DNA of 64,000 bases from Tetradesmus obliquus (taxonomy: Eukaryota > Chlorophyta > Chlorophyceae > Sphaeropleales > Scenedesmaceae). The notes under the pieces are model-generated. The model did not search any database. It was not told the origin of the DNA and saw only the letters and a program-made list of their open reading frames with translations. A program made the translations under genes and the position numbers. Numbering within the stretch: the first letter of the stretch is position 1; every line of letters begins with the position of its first letter. Below are positions 33,616 through 44,331 of the stretch, one piece after another. The stretch lies in assembly GCA_030272155.1 (NCBI GenBank), contig CP126194.1, positions 1,348,501-1,412,500 on the forward strand, in the 5' to 3' direction.

Positions 33616-36600
33616 TTAGGCCCTCATGCGCTCCAGCAGGGCCTTCTTCTCCCGCTCTGCTGCTGCCAGGCGCTCCGCCAGGATGCGGTTCTCCTCGGAC
33701 AGCGTGGACATGGCGGCCTTGGCGCTGTCCAACGCCACCTTGGCCTTTGCGTAGTCATCGTACTCCAGGTGGGGCCCGCCGACCTGCGGAAGTAGTAGTA
33801 GTAGTAGTAGTAGTTTGAATATAAAATTAATTTAGTGGGAGAATGGATGGTCTGAGTAGGGCAGCGGCAGGAGAGCAGGGGCGGGGTTAACCACTTTGCT
33901 ACTTATGCAGCAAGTGCAGCTGCTATGCTGCAAATGCAGTGGTGTTTGCAAGGATGCGGTATGCGTGATGTCATGGGGGTTGCGGCATGGCAGTGGAGGT
34001 GTGAGGAAACAATGCAGCAGCTGCAAGGCAGGTGCAGGCACAGTGAGAAAAGCACATGATGGCATGATGCAGCATGGCATGATGCAGCATGGCGATGCTT
34101 GTGACAAGCAGTGCAGCCGCAGCACAGTGTGCTTGGACAGAGCATGCAGCTTGGCCAGGCATGTGTGTGCGCCAACTGCAAGCAGGTGCAGGCACAGTGA
34201 GCAAAGCACATGATGCAGCATGGCGATGCTTGTGACAGGCAGTGCAGCAGCCGCAGCACAGAGTGCTTGGACAGTGCATGCAGCCGGCCAGGCAGGCACT
34301 GCTCCAGCCTGCCTGCCTCTGCAGCACCTCCAGTTGCCTTCCAAGGGTTTTTTGAGCCACAAAACCTGCAAAAACATGTCATCTAACGAACTTGTGAGCT
34401 ATGGCGGCTAGGGCTCTGGCTGCCAAAGCGTGGGCTGCTGGCAGCTTGGATGGTGACTACTTGGTCGAAGTGCTATAGCCACCATCGGCAGCAGCAGCAG
34501 CAGAGCCGAGCAACCACGCTACGTCAACAGCAACACAGCAAGCAGCCTACCAGGCTGCAACATGATAGCCTGCAGCGACACGTCAGCAATACAAAGCATA
34601 CAGCCCCCTGCCAGCACTTCACCTGCCCACCACATCACCGCTGCAAATGCTCAACGCGCTACACCGCCAGTGGCTGCCAATGCTGCGGCCTTCCCTGCTA
34701 TCCCTAACACATCGCTGACCTGCCAACCCTAGGAGTGAGTTTGCCTGGTCATACATACATACACCCCCCACATGTTCCACATCACCACGCGCACCTGGCA
34801 TGCGTCCTGCACCACCATCTGCAGCTGCTTGCCGCTGTCCTCGAATGCGTTGCAGAAGGTCATGTAGCGCGCGTAGGAGTCGTCCAGCATGGCATACAGG
34901 CTCTCCACGCGGTCGCCCAGCAGCAGCCGCTTCAGCACGATGAGGTCGCTGTGGCCGCGGTTCAGCGGGTAGCACGCGCCCCAGCGGTAGTGGCGCACGG
35001 GCTGCACGGGGTTCTGCACATCTGCTAAACCCAGGCTCTCCAGGAAGGCTGCATCATCGCAGGGCTCGGCGTCGCGGCTGGTGACGACAGCGATCGGCAG
35101 CTGGCTCTGGGACATGCCAAGGTCTGTGAGGATGGACTCGGCAAAGCTGAAGAGGGACACCTCCAGCTGCGGCAGGTTGCGGGCCGCCACAAACTTGTTG
35201 GGAGCGGAGAGCATGGCGAGGACCTCTGCGCGGTAGGCGTTGAGCTCTGCCTCCGTCATGGAGTCTGACTTGCCGATGACCGGGATGATGGTCACCAGCT
35301 GGCTGATTGCTGCCATGAGGATGAGGTCGATCTTCTTGGTGCGGTGCGGCGGGATGAAGTACAGGCAGGCCGTGATGGAGTGCTGCAGCTGGCCGCACAT
35401 CGCGGTCTTGTCGAGGGCGCGGCCGCCGGCGAGTTTCTCGTAGTCCTTGGCGCGCTGCTCCAGCAGGAAGCCGGTGATGATGCGCATGTAGCGCATGAGG
35501 TTGATGTCGTCACCCCAGCCGGGCATGTCCTGTTATGTAACATGTTATTTTGGCGGGGGCAGCAGGTGGAGGCGGGAGGGTGAGGAGTAGTGTAGCGGCA
35601 GGGTTGTGCAGCGCTGCGGGCTGTTTGTTGGCGCTCGAAGCAGACAGACAGACAGATGCAATGCTTTGAAGGCTGTTGCTGCAGCTACAGGCTGCAGCAC
35701 AGCTGTGGTGCTGGCCAGGTGGTGTTTAAGGTGACAATGAGCAGGCTGTTGAACAGCAAGCTGAACAGCTGACACAACACAAAACATCAGCAGAATGCAT
35801 GCTGCTAGACTGCATGCAAAGTAGAGACGAAACATATTACTTGTGGCAGGCCGTCTGCCTGCTAAGCTATGGTTCACAAAAAGACAGCGCAGGCTGCCCG
35901 ACCGCTGCATAGTGCAGAAGCATGCGTATCCTGTGTTATCACTGCAGCAGTGAAAGATCAGCTGCTGTCAGTCCTAGCACTGCTGCTGCCACTGCTGCTG
36001 CCAGCTGCTGCTGCCTGCTGTCCTGCAAGCTGGCAGCACTGATTGCCAATGACTGCACCCCCTGGCAGCTTTCAAACGCATTCAGCATCCTGCCACGCAC
36101 TCATCCGCATATCGTTCACTGGTTTCACCATTTTCTAGCTAGTTTTCACAAGCATCACCCACCTGGATGGAGATCATGAGCCGCCTGCTGGACTCTGGGA
36201 TGTCCATGGGCTCCAGCACTGTGCGCAGGCTGTCAGGGTCGGCCTGGAACTGGCTGAGCGTGGTGCAGCTGCCGTCCTGCACGCGCCCGCCGTTGACCAC
36301 ACGGAAGCTGCTGGTCAGGTTCTGGATGAAGGTGGTCTTGCCCAGGCCGCTCTCGCCTGCAGGACGGATAGGCAGCAGGCAGTGGCGCAACGGCAGCAGC
36401 AGCAGAGACAGCAGCAGCTCCGGTCAAACATTGCATGGCGTTGACTGCGTCATTTCGAATCATATATATGTGCAGCGTCTATAGATTCGAAGAATATGTC
36501 ATGATTGCGATCGACCATCGTTGTTACGTGCATGCAAGATCCCAACGCTGTGTGCTGCTGATCGGCAGCTTGCCAGTAACTGTCCAGCTTCCCGTCGAGC

Positions 36601-37121
36601 AAAGCAGCGCCACGCACCCAGCACCATAAAGTTGACGTAGGTGTCCATCAGCCTGCTGGGCATGCGAGGCCTGGACTGCCACGCTGCTGCTGCGTCGTCC
36701 CTGCGCAGGTTCATCGCAGTGGGAGCCTCGTGCGCTGGCTCGGCTGGCGCCAGCCTGCGCTTGCTGACTGCAGCGGGAGAGACCGGGCTGCTTGAACCCA
36801 TTGGCACGCCGTTTGATAAGACCTTAGGCACTGCTGCCTTTGGGCTGGATGTAGCAGCGCTGCTGCTGTTGCTGCTCGCCTTGCTCACGATGGAGGAGCC
36901 CTTCACCGGCTTGTCGCTGGGCTTGGTTGTGACCGACGCTGTAAAGTTAAAGAGAAAAGCAGCGCGATACGTAAGTGGTGAGTGCGTGCTGGGTGTGCTG
37001 CGTGGCCAGCTGGCGTAGGCAGCCGCAGATACTCACCAGCCTTGGCTTTCTCTGCCTTGTTGCGGCCGAACGAGAACAACAGGCTTCCGCCTTTCTTCTT
37101 TTCAGCTGTTGCTGGGGCCAT
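33616..37121 (-). CDS. Septin B (tandem paralogue)
   Basis: Five exons close in phase: 37121-37037, 36938-36618, 36356-36163, 35529-34795, 33783-33616, 500 residues. It has an N-terminal Lys/Ser-rich extension (MAPATAEKKKGG...) absent from septin A, then NLRRDDAAAAWQSRPRMPSR, G1 GESGLGKTTF, G3 DMPGWGDD, and G4 as PVIGKSD instead of AKAD. It shares YPLNRGHSDLIVLKRLLLGD and a coiled-coil tail (LSEENRILAERLAAAEREKK). The P-loop exon is 194 nt in both septins and the exon after it differs by only two codons, supporting tandem duplication. The altered G4 (Ala to Gly, Ala to Ser) may weaken or change nucleotide binding; that is inference. Just past the stop the motif GAGGGCCTA recurs several times. 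Confidence 0.93.
34057..34275 (+). repeat. Direct duplication in a septin B intron
   Basis: A block containing GATGCAGCATGGCGATGCTTG and CAGCCGCAGCACAG occurs at about 34078-34150 and 34209-34275, about 130 bp apart, with few differences. Intronic. Confidence 0.75.
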
Positions 37122-38736
37122 TTTACGATGATTGGCGTTGGTGAGATTGTAAGGGGCGTGGCTTAAAAAAGAGGCGCGAAGTGCGTGGGAAAACTTGATG
37201 ACGTTTGATGGATTGTGAAGCATGAATGGTGGCCTGTCTCAGGCACCAGCAATGGCCAGGCTGCGACAGACGCCCGACTAAACGTTGGCGGGAAGATGAT
37301 ACTAGCCGGGGCGGGTTTTATGGAGCTGAAGGCAGAACGCAAACAATGGTGTGAACAATATTTTTCATTGTAATACCATGATATCTTAATTACACCACAG
37401 CTTCAACGAGGCGGCGGCAGCACACACGGTCTGCGGTACACACACAGTAATCGATGCCCAACGAACGGTCCACTTATCACAGCCTCCCAAGGTGTGGCAA
37501 AAGCCATGGTTCGTCGTGTATTTTCCTTCACAGGATTCCTGTGTGCTGTCAGCCTCTTGCATCAGCAAGTCAATGTCACCAGGTTGCTACAGCCTTCACT
37601 GCCCCCAGGCCAAGCCTTGACGTAGGCCCGTTCATGCACATCTGGACTGAGACCTGGAACTAATGGTTAAAACGAACATTGCAGTATGCAAACCTCAAAT
37701 ATACTGGCTCAGCAGATGATACACCCATCTGGCAGATACAACTAAGCCAAGCATGCAACCACCAACTAAAAACAGCAGTAAGCCCGTCAAAGGCATTTTA
37801 GTATGGTGCGCATCATGGCATGTAAGATAAGCCTGCACCATATGAACATGGAACTTGCTAAAGTGCTTCAGTGCAAGGGATCCTTGCTGTGATAAGCACA
37901 AAAATGGAGGGCAAAGGCTACGGGTGTCAAAGCCACATGTGGCTTAATGTACAGCAGCTGGAGATCTGCGGATGGTGACGACTAGCTGCAACTTGCTGCT
38001 GTCGCCATCATCTGCCGCTGCATACACCACAAAACCTCACATGACTTGCTGTACAGCCCTCGCAGCAAGGCATGCTGAAACCATGCACGAAACAGACCTG
38101 CTGCCCTGTAATGATGCTGTTGTGCTCAGCAGCAGGCATAAGTACGACTAGCTCCAGCATTTAAAAACACTGCTTCAAGCCTTGTGGATGCAGTCCACTC
38201 CTAAATCACCTGCTGCGCTGCGTTGTACACGTACAGCTACAGCAACTTACGCATGTACATGTCACCACCAACACATGCACATGCTGTGCACACATGGAGA
38301 ATCGCCTGGATTGTTTGTGCACTACTCAATGTAATGCTGCTGGCATGCTGCTGTGATATACATTTCAGCTGCGCAAAGCCTCAAGACACCAACAACATTG
38401 CCTGTGTGCTTGCTGTGCACAGAAGAGTCTGCCGGACACTCATGCTCATGCAGATTGTACCACATTCCTTTTGTCGCTTCTCCTCATATGTATGATGCAG
38501 CACCCCATGCAGCTGCAAGATCACCCCACACAACCAGAGCAGCAAATGCTATTCAGTATGCACACAAATGCAGCTGCCACCATCAGCACTCAGTCCATCA
38601 ATCAGGGTGCTTTACTCCACCACGCGGTGCACAAGAATCAGAACCAGAACCAGCACTTGCCTTTGACCCATTGCACAATGCAGCTGTTCAAGCAGCAACA
38701 GTAGCTTCCTAGAACAGCTTGGGCAGCACTAGGTGC
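37122..38736. other. Spacer between septin B and the aquaglyceroporin
   Basis: Holds the 5' flank of septin B and the 3' flank of the aquaglyceroporin. No gene recognised on either strand. Confidence 0.5.
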
Positions 38737-39357
38737 TCAGAACAGCTTGGGCAGCTTGGCAGCAAGAGCAGCAGCCGCCTTGCCAGTCAGCTCATCTGTC
38801 TTGGCTGCAGTGGAGCCGCCGCCAGCGGAGAGCGCCCCAGAGGCAATGTCTGATGCTGTAACGTTGGCTGTGACTGTGCTGTTGCCCATGGCAGTGGTGG
38901 CCCTGCAGGAAAATAACAAGTAACAACAGCGGCAGGAAATGGCAGGCAGCCGCGATGTCGGATGAGTGTTAAAATTGTATACACAGCGCCTGGACACCAA
39001 CTCGCAGAGGCTTGCTGAAGGGAACTGGCAAGGCGGGTGCACAATCTTGCACACTGCGTCTTCAGAAGTGAGGGTTACCGACCCCGCCTTCTGCAACCGG
39101 CAATATGGCGGCGGTCACCTAGTGCAGCTGATGTATGCACTTTGAGCATAGTGCTGCAGCTGTTCATGCAGTCACTCACCAGGGGTTGGAGTCGACTGAG
39201 ACCTGCCCCTTGAGGATGGACACATATGCCTTGTACAGCCCGCCAGCCAGCACACCACCGCACAGCGGGCCCAGGATGGGCACCCACGCGTACCACCACT
39301 CGGAGCCGATGCGGGGGTTCTTGGGGATAGGCAGCAGCCAGTGCGCAATGCGGGGAC

Positions 39358-39413
<56 letters not shown>

Positions 39414-39830
39414 GCATGTTCAAGCAGCAGGCTTTTTCTGGTAGCAGGCATGTTCAAGAGCAGGCACCTTCAAGCAGGGATGTGCAGCCAGCCCCAAGCC
39501 TGTCACATCAAACAAAAAAGCTGTCCTGTGCTTGCGAGGTTCTGATTGACAGCAACCATGCTGCGAGCTGGCTGCGCTCTCACCAGGCATATGAGCACGG
39601 GTATGCAGCCAGCAGTCTATCACATTCAAAGTCTGTCCTGCCTGCGGGGTTCAACAGATTTGAGCGTGCTGTGGAGCTGCCTGCGCCCTCACCAGGTCGC
39701 GGGCGGGGTTTCCTGCAAAGCCTGTTGGGCCTGTGGCAAGGATCATGGCGCAGATGACAAAGCCGATGAGCAGCGGCAGCACGATGTTGGAGTACATGCC
39801 ATAGCTGGGCTGGTACAGGTACTGGCCCCT

Positions 39831-39879
<49 letters not shown>

Positions 39880-41128
39880 TTGGATCAAGAGTGTGCTGGA
39901 GCACGAGCAGATGATCAGATTGTGCATCGCTGACCCCTTCAGGTGTCCTACAAATTGTGGAGCGTAACAAGATGACGTCACAGCACTTGAGTTTGTTGCA
40001 CAAAGAGACAGCCTGCCGCGCCGGCTGGGTCATGCGACACAAACTTTCTGGCTGCTTTCCGCCAGGATGCTGCGTGAGCTGTTGCTGGTTGGAGAGCTTT
40101 GCCGGAGGGGTGCTAGCAGCGCGCAGCCGGCTACCTGCATGCCAGCTGCTGCCTGCAAGCCTTCTTCCTGGAGACTGGACTGCTGCTGGTATGCCGATGT
40201 AACAGGTAGCCGAAACAATGTGACAAGTGGGCCAACAGCAGCTGTGTTGACTGCCCACCTTGCTGTCATCATGTTGACCAGGAACAGGAACATGAAGGTC
40301 ATGATGAACTCGTTCAGGAAGCTGCAGGGCACACACACGGCGGCAGCACAGTCACTAGTTACACTAGTTACACTCATCACAAGCCCGCAAAGTGGCTGAA
40401 AAAAGCGAATATTACATCAGGCATGCTCTAGAGTGCTGCGACTTCAGAGCCTGGCAGTGACTGTGTGGGGCATGCAAGCATCACTGCTTGTGGCACATTA
40501 TCCCTGTTTACTGCACACATCACATCTGCTGGGAGTCACTGCTGTAGTGCAAGGCGCCAGCGCCACTGCATACACCGCTGTTGGCACTGCAGGAGGCAGC
40601 ACACACATGCTGACAACCAAGGTGCTGGCTGACACCAAGAGAACACAGCTGCAGCAAGTGTGAGACTGCTGAAACCCCCTGAAACGCATATACATGTGCC
40701 TCACCTGATTAAGGGGTTGTATGATGCTGGGCGAGACACCCAGATGCCCTGCAGCCCAGGCAGCACAGCAGACACAGCAGCGTGTCAAATATGTGCATTG
40801 TTCTGCAGTAACTGCTGCCTGAGTCAGTCACCACCACCTGCCTCACAAAATCATGCCACAACAACAATACACGCTATTTCTGCGAAAAGTAACCGTCAGG
40901 CTTCGCCGCACCAGGAAGGGGTCGTCATCATCCTCCAGGGGCGTGATGGGGTTGACCACCTGCTCCACGTCAGCCTTGGGGGCCATGCCCTCCACCACAT
41001 CAGCACGCTGCAGCAGCAGCAGCAGCAGCAGGTGTGAGCAGCAGCGAAGCGAGCTTGACAGAACATGACCACCTGCTCCACGTCAGCCCTAATGCGCCCA
41101 TGCGCCATGCCCTCCACAGCAGCAGCAC

Positions 41129-41168
<40 letters not shown>

Positions 41169-41403
41169 GAGCATGGTGGGCGTTGCAGCATGTCCAAGCA
41201 GGGGTGCAGCTGCTTTGTGGGCTCACTGGGCGCCTGCGTGGGCTGTGACCGCCACTCGTCTCACCGCCACTTGGTTATGCAGTAAGTGCGTGGCTACACA
41301 CGTGCTGCGCTCGGACTCACCTTGCCCATCTTGCCCACCCCTGCTCCCACTGAGCTCGTGTTGCCCTTGATGCCCTTGGACATGTCTTTGAAGGTGAACA
41401 CCT

Positions 41404-41444
<41 letters not shown>

Positions 41445-42900
41445 GGTCCTAAGCGTCTGTGCGCATTCCACAAGGGCAGCACCTACATCAGCATGCCCTT
41501 TTGACTAGGCACATGTTTTGCAGACCTGCTGTGGGTGTACAGTTGCATTGTAATGAAGATGACACGCTACATGCTGTTGAACCCAGCCCATGAGCGCGTC
41601 ACGCGCAGTAGGGTAGTTGTATTGTAATGAATCATGCTCTCACCTTGGCGCCGGCCTTGTACAGCTGGGGCATGTACAGCAGGTACACAGTGAGGCCACC
41701 CAGGATGGCACCAGCCATCTCGCCAGCCACAACAGTGAAGAACTGCTTCGCATTCAGGTTGCCCGCCACCACCTGGCTCAGCGCGGCAGCAGGGTTGAAC
41801 ATGGCAGACACGCTGCCAAACGCGACGATCTATGTTTGATGATATGATTTGCAGCAGCAGCGGCAGCAGCACAGCGGGTATGGTTGTGGGGGGGGGGGGG
41901 GTGTTGAGCAGGTTTGTTGGCACGTGCACATATGCTCTCGCGCTAGGCTGTCTGCTGGTGCTGGTATGTGTGTTCAGGCAGCATGGTCCAGATCGCGTAG
42001 CAGTAGCATATCAAGCATCAGCACCGAACGCTGGGTGACAATGCAACAACACTGCGCCTGGCTTTTCAACATTCAGGGCATCAAAGATTGCAGGACATGC
42101 ACATACTGACTGTTACATAACATTATACTACACACTTACCGGGAACGCAAAGGCGAACCTGCGCAACACCAGCCACAGCAAACAGGAGATTGGCGTCAGT
42201 GCATCATTCAAAACAATATAGGCCAAGCGGCCTGTGTGCACAATTGACACTGCGACTGGCTGTATGCTCATACAGGAGAAGTGGCACCAATGGGCACACG
42301 CAGCACACTCATTGCGCATCACTCCAGTGACAAATTGGCTGACCACATGTGCAAACACGCATGCATCTTTCTGTTCTGTTGCAGGAGCTTTGAGCTTTTT
42401 CTCACCCAAACTGCACGGCGATGGCCAGATAGCCCATGCCCCTGCCTGCGGAGGGATTCAGCACATGGTTTGCCACGCCACCCAGCGCCATCACGATGAC
42501 AAACCACATGCCAAACAGCTCACTGCAGCGGGGGTGTGGTGGGACAATCAAAAAGGGAAGGAATGAGGCCATGCAGGTGTCAGTGAGGTGCTGCTCATGT
42601 TTAGCAGTGTGTGTGGCCTGGACTGCGGCTGAGTTGAGATGTGGCGGGGATGCGAGCGGGTGCTGTGTGGTGTTTGAGCACTGGGATGTGCATGCGAGAC
42701 TGCCAGGCTAGGGCGGTTTGCATTGGCGTCAGCAGCAGCAGCAGCGGCAGCAGCAGCAGCAGCACTCGGAGCGAGCAGTGCCCCAGAGCAGCAGCCGGGG
42801 AAAGCAAGCAGACACGTACAGGGTTGGACCTGTGCGCTGTTGCAACTGCTGCTTGGCTTGTATCTCACCTGGCGAACACTTCTCGGTACCTGTAAGCCAT
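38737..42900 (-). CDS. MIP-family aquaglyceroporin
   Basis: Membrane channel for water, glycerol or other small solutes. Eleven exons close in phase: 42900-42869, 42522-42406, 42158-42140, 41829-41644, 41401-41321, 41007-40912, 40748-40705, 40321-40259, 39828-39693, 39358-39180, 38902-38737, 372 residues. The two half-helix motifs are NPAAAL (in [12 protein letters not shown]) and NPARDL (in [13 protein letters not shown]). Asp after the second NPAR is the glycerol-facilitator signature. Other blocks are [44 protein letters not shown] and [16 protein letters not shown]. The inserted loop [14 protein letters not shown] plus acidic LEDDDDPF is unusually long. The 19-nt third exon was placed by phase and its GFAFAFP product. 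Exon 6 could end at either of two donors (40912 chosen because LGIW fits the family). Several acceptors follow (CTG)n tracts. Confidence 0.88.
39362..39411. repeat. (CAG)16 beside an aquaglyceroporin acceptor
   Basis: Read as (CTG)n by the gene, ending in CCAG, the acceptor of the exon that starts at 39358. Confidence 0.9.
39443..39700 (-). repeat. Duplicated donor region of an aquaglyceroporin exon
   Basis: The intron start after the exon ending at 39693 (CTGGTGAGGGCGCAGGCAGC) is repeated about 110 bp downstream with CTGGTGAGAGCGCAGCCAGC. More distal intron sequence is repeated too. It is a donor-side junction duplication. Confidence 0.65.
39830..39874. repeat. (CAG)14 beside an aquaglyceroporin acceptor
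   Basis: Read as (CTG)nCAG immediately before the exon starting at 39828. Confidence 0.9.
41008..41166 (-). repeat. Duplicated aquaglyceroporin exon start with CTG tracts
   Basis: The real acceptor at 41008-41010 follows a short (CTG)n run (to 41033). A second (CTG)n run (about 41131-41166), followed on the coding strand by bases matching the exon interior (VEGMA ... ADVEQVV), lies upstream at about 41066-41125. The acceptor, CTG tract and exon start were copied as one unit. Confidence 0.8.
41402..41442. repeat. (CAG)13 beside an aquaglyceroporin acceptor
   Basis: Read as (CTG)n followed by CTCAG, the acceptor of the exon starting at 41401. Confidence 0.9.
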
Positions 42901-44331
42901 GGTAGTGAGTCTGCCTACTCAGGCACCTGCGGCTGTCCTGCAAAGGTGTTGAGCGTGAACGTGAGTATCAGACGTGTTGTGTGCTGTTGCCTGCTGTTCA
43001 ACATGAAGCTTAGCTAAGCTCCCGGCACCGTCAGTGAGCACCGACAGCAGCAGTATCACGGCAGCACGGAGGACTCTCTCAGGTCCAACAGTCACACTGC
43101 AGGCTTTTGACTCGCTAGCACCTTTTTCATGACTTCCCACCTGCGAATGGGGCCTGCTTCGCGCAGAGCTGGTGCTCGGCCGTTGCACTGCCCACCCAGC
43201 TGCGATCAAACAGATAATACGGCTGGAGTATGGACAGCACGCACGGGGTTCGGTGTATGGCAGACAACATGCAACCATGCGGTGCGGACAGATGAAGCAG
43301 GAGTAGTCAGCCAGAGTTGACTGGACCATGATCCAGTGTACATTCCACCCTCAGAGTGCTTCTACCATTGACGCCACAAGGCGTTCACGATCTTTTTACG
43401 GATGTAAAAGTGCCGTTACTGCGGCATCCGTAGCCAGGTGCACTATATAAGCAGGCCAACGCAGAGTCTACAGCGAGTTCTTTAAAAGCTTCGCACGACG
43501 CATGTTCACTGTGTTGGTGAACTTGATCATAATTTGATCCATCCCCTATCTGGGGCGACAGAATCCTTTACCGGCAAGCAGGGACTCCAAAGTTAGGTTA
43601 TGAGACAGCTAGTGACTCCAACATCAGAATTCAGATGAAACTTATTCAAACATGATGATAAATAGAATTTCTGATACGAACCTCCATGTTCTCGCCGCAC
43701 TGGGATTGTCAACTTGTCCGGCTTGTTTGGTCGGCTTTGCGTGGGCCGCTTGTGACGGACTTCGTGCACTGTGGCTGCACCGATCTTGAGACTGGCAATC
43801 GTGGATACTATTTGCCTTTACATCTTGTGACCACGTGCCACACACAGTGCCCAGGACAAGTTTGCTGCTAAACGGGCCCACGCCTGCTGGAATCACAGCG
43901 GCCACGCTTGCTATACATGTTAATCATTCTGGACGTTTTCTCACGGCTGTGTTAGGTGCGTGCTCGTTGCCAGCAAGGCTCATTACCCGCGTCTGCTGCC
44001 TCTGAAGCCCAGTGATGTTACCATCATCCAAGCCATGCACTTGCTGTGCCATTGTATCCTTGCTTCTTGCTTTTTGGTTTCGCTGTGCATGAACGCGTGG
44101 ATGTCTCTTTGCAGCTGGCTGCTCTCCATACCCGTAGAGGTTGTCTTTGGCTGCCCTTTGCACCCTGCCACAGTGCTGCTGCTGGTGTTGTTGCTGCTGT
44201 TCCCTGCACAGGGTGCACGGTAGCTCAGTAGAGCTACATCAGCAAACGCATGAACAGTCAAACTAGCACGGTGTAACAGCTGCCATTGCCTCCTGCAAGC
44301 AGCAGCAACAGCAGCAGGTAGCAGCTGTGCC
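42901..44331. other. Divergent spacer between aquaglyceroporin and GDPD-like gene
   Basis: Likely holds promoters of both divergent genes. A TATATAAG box lies at about 43444 on the + strand, about 60 bp upstream of a short non-coding-looking stretch with a small CCCC-TATC-TGGGG hairpin (43542-43555). I cannot assign that stretch to a known RNA family. Confidence 0.4.
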
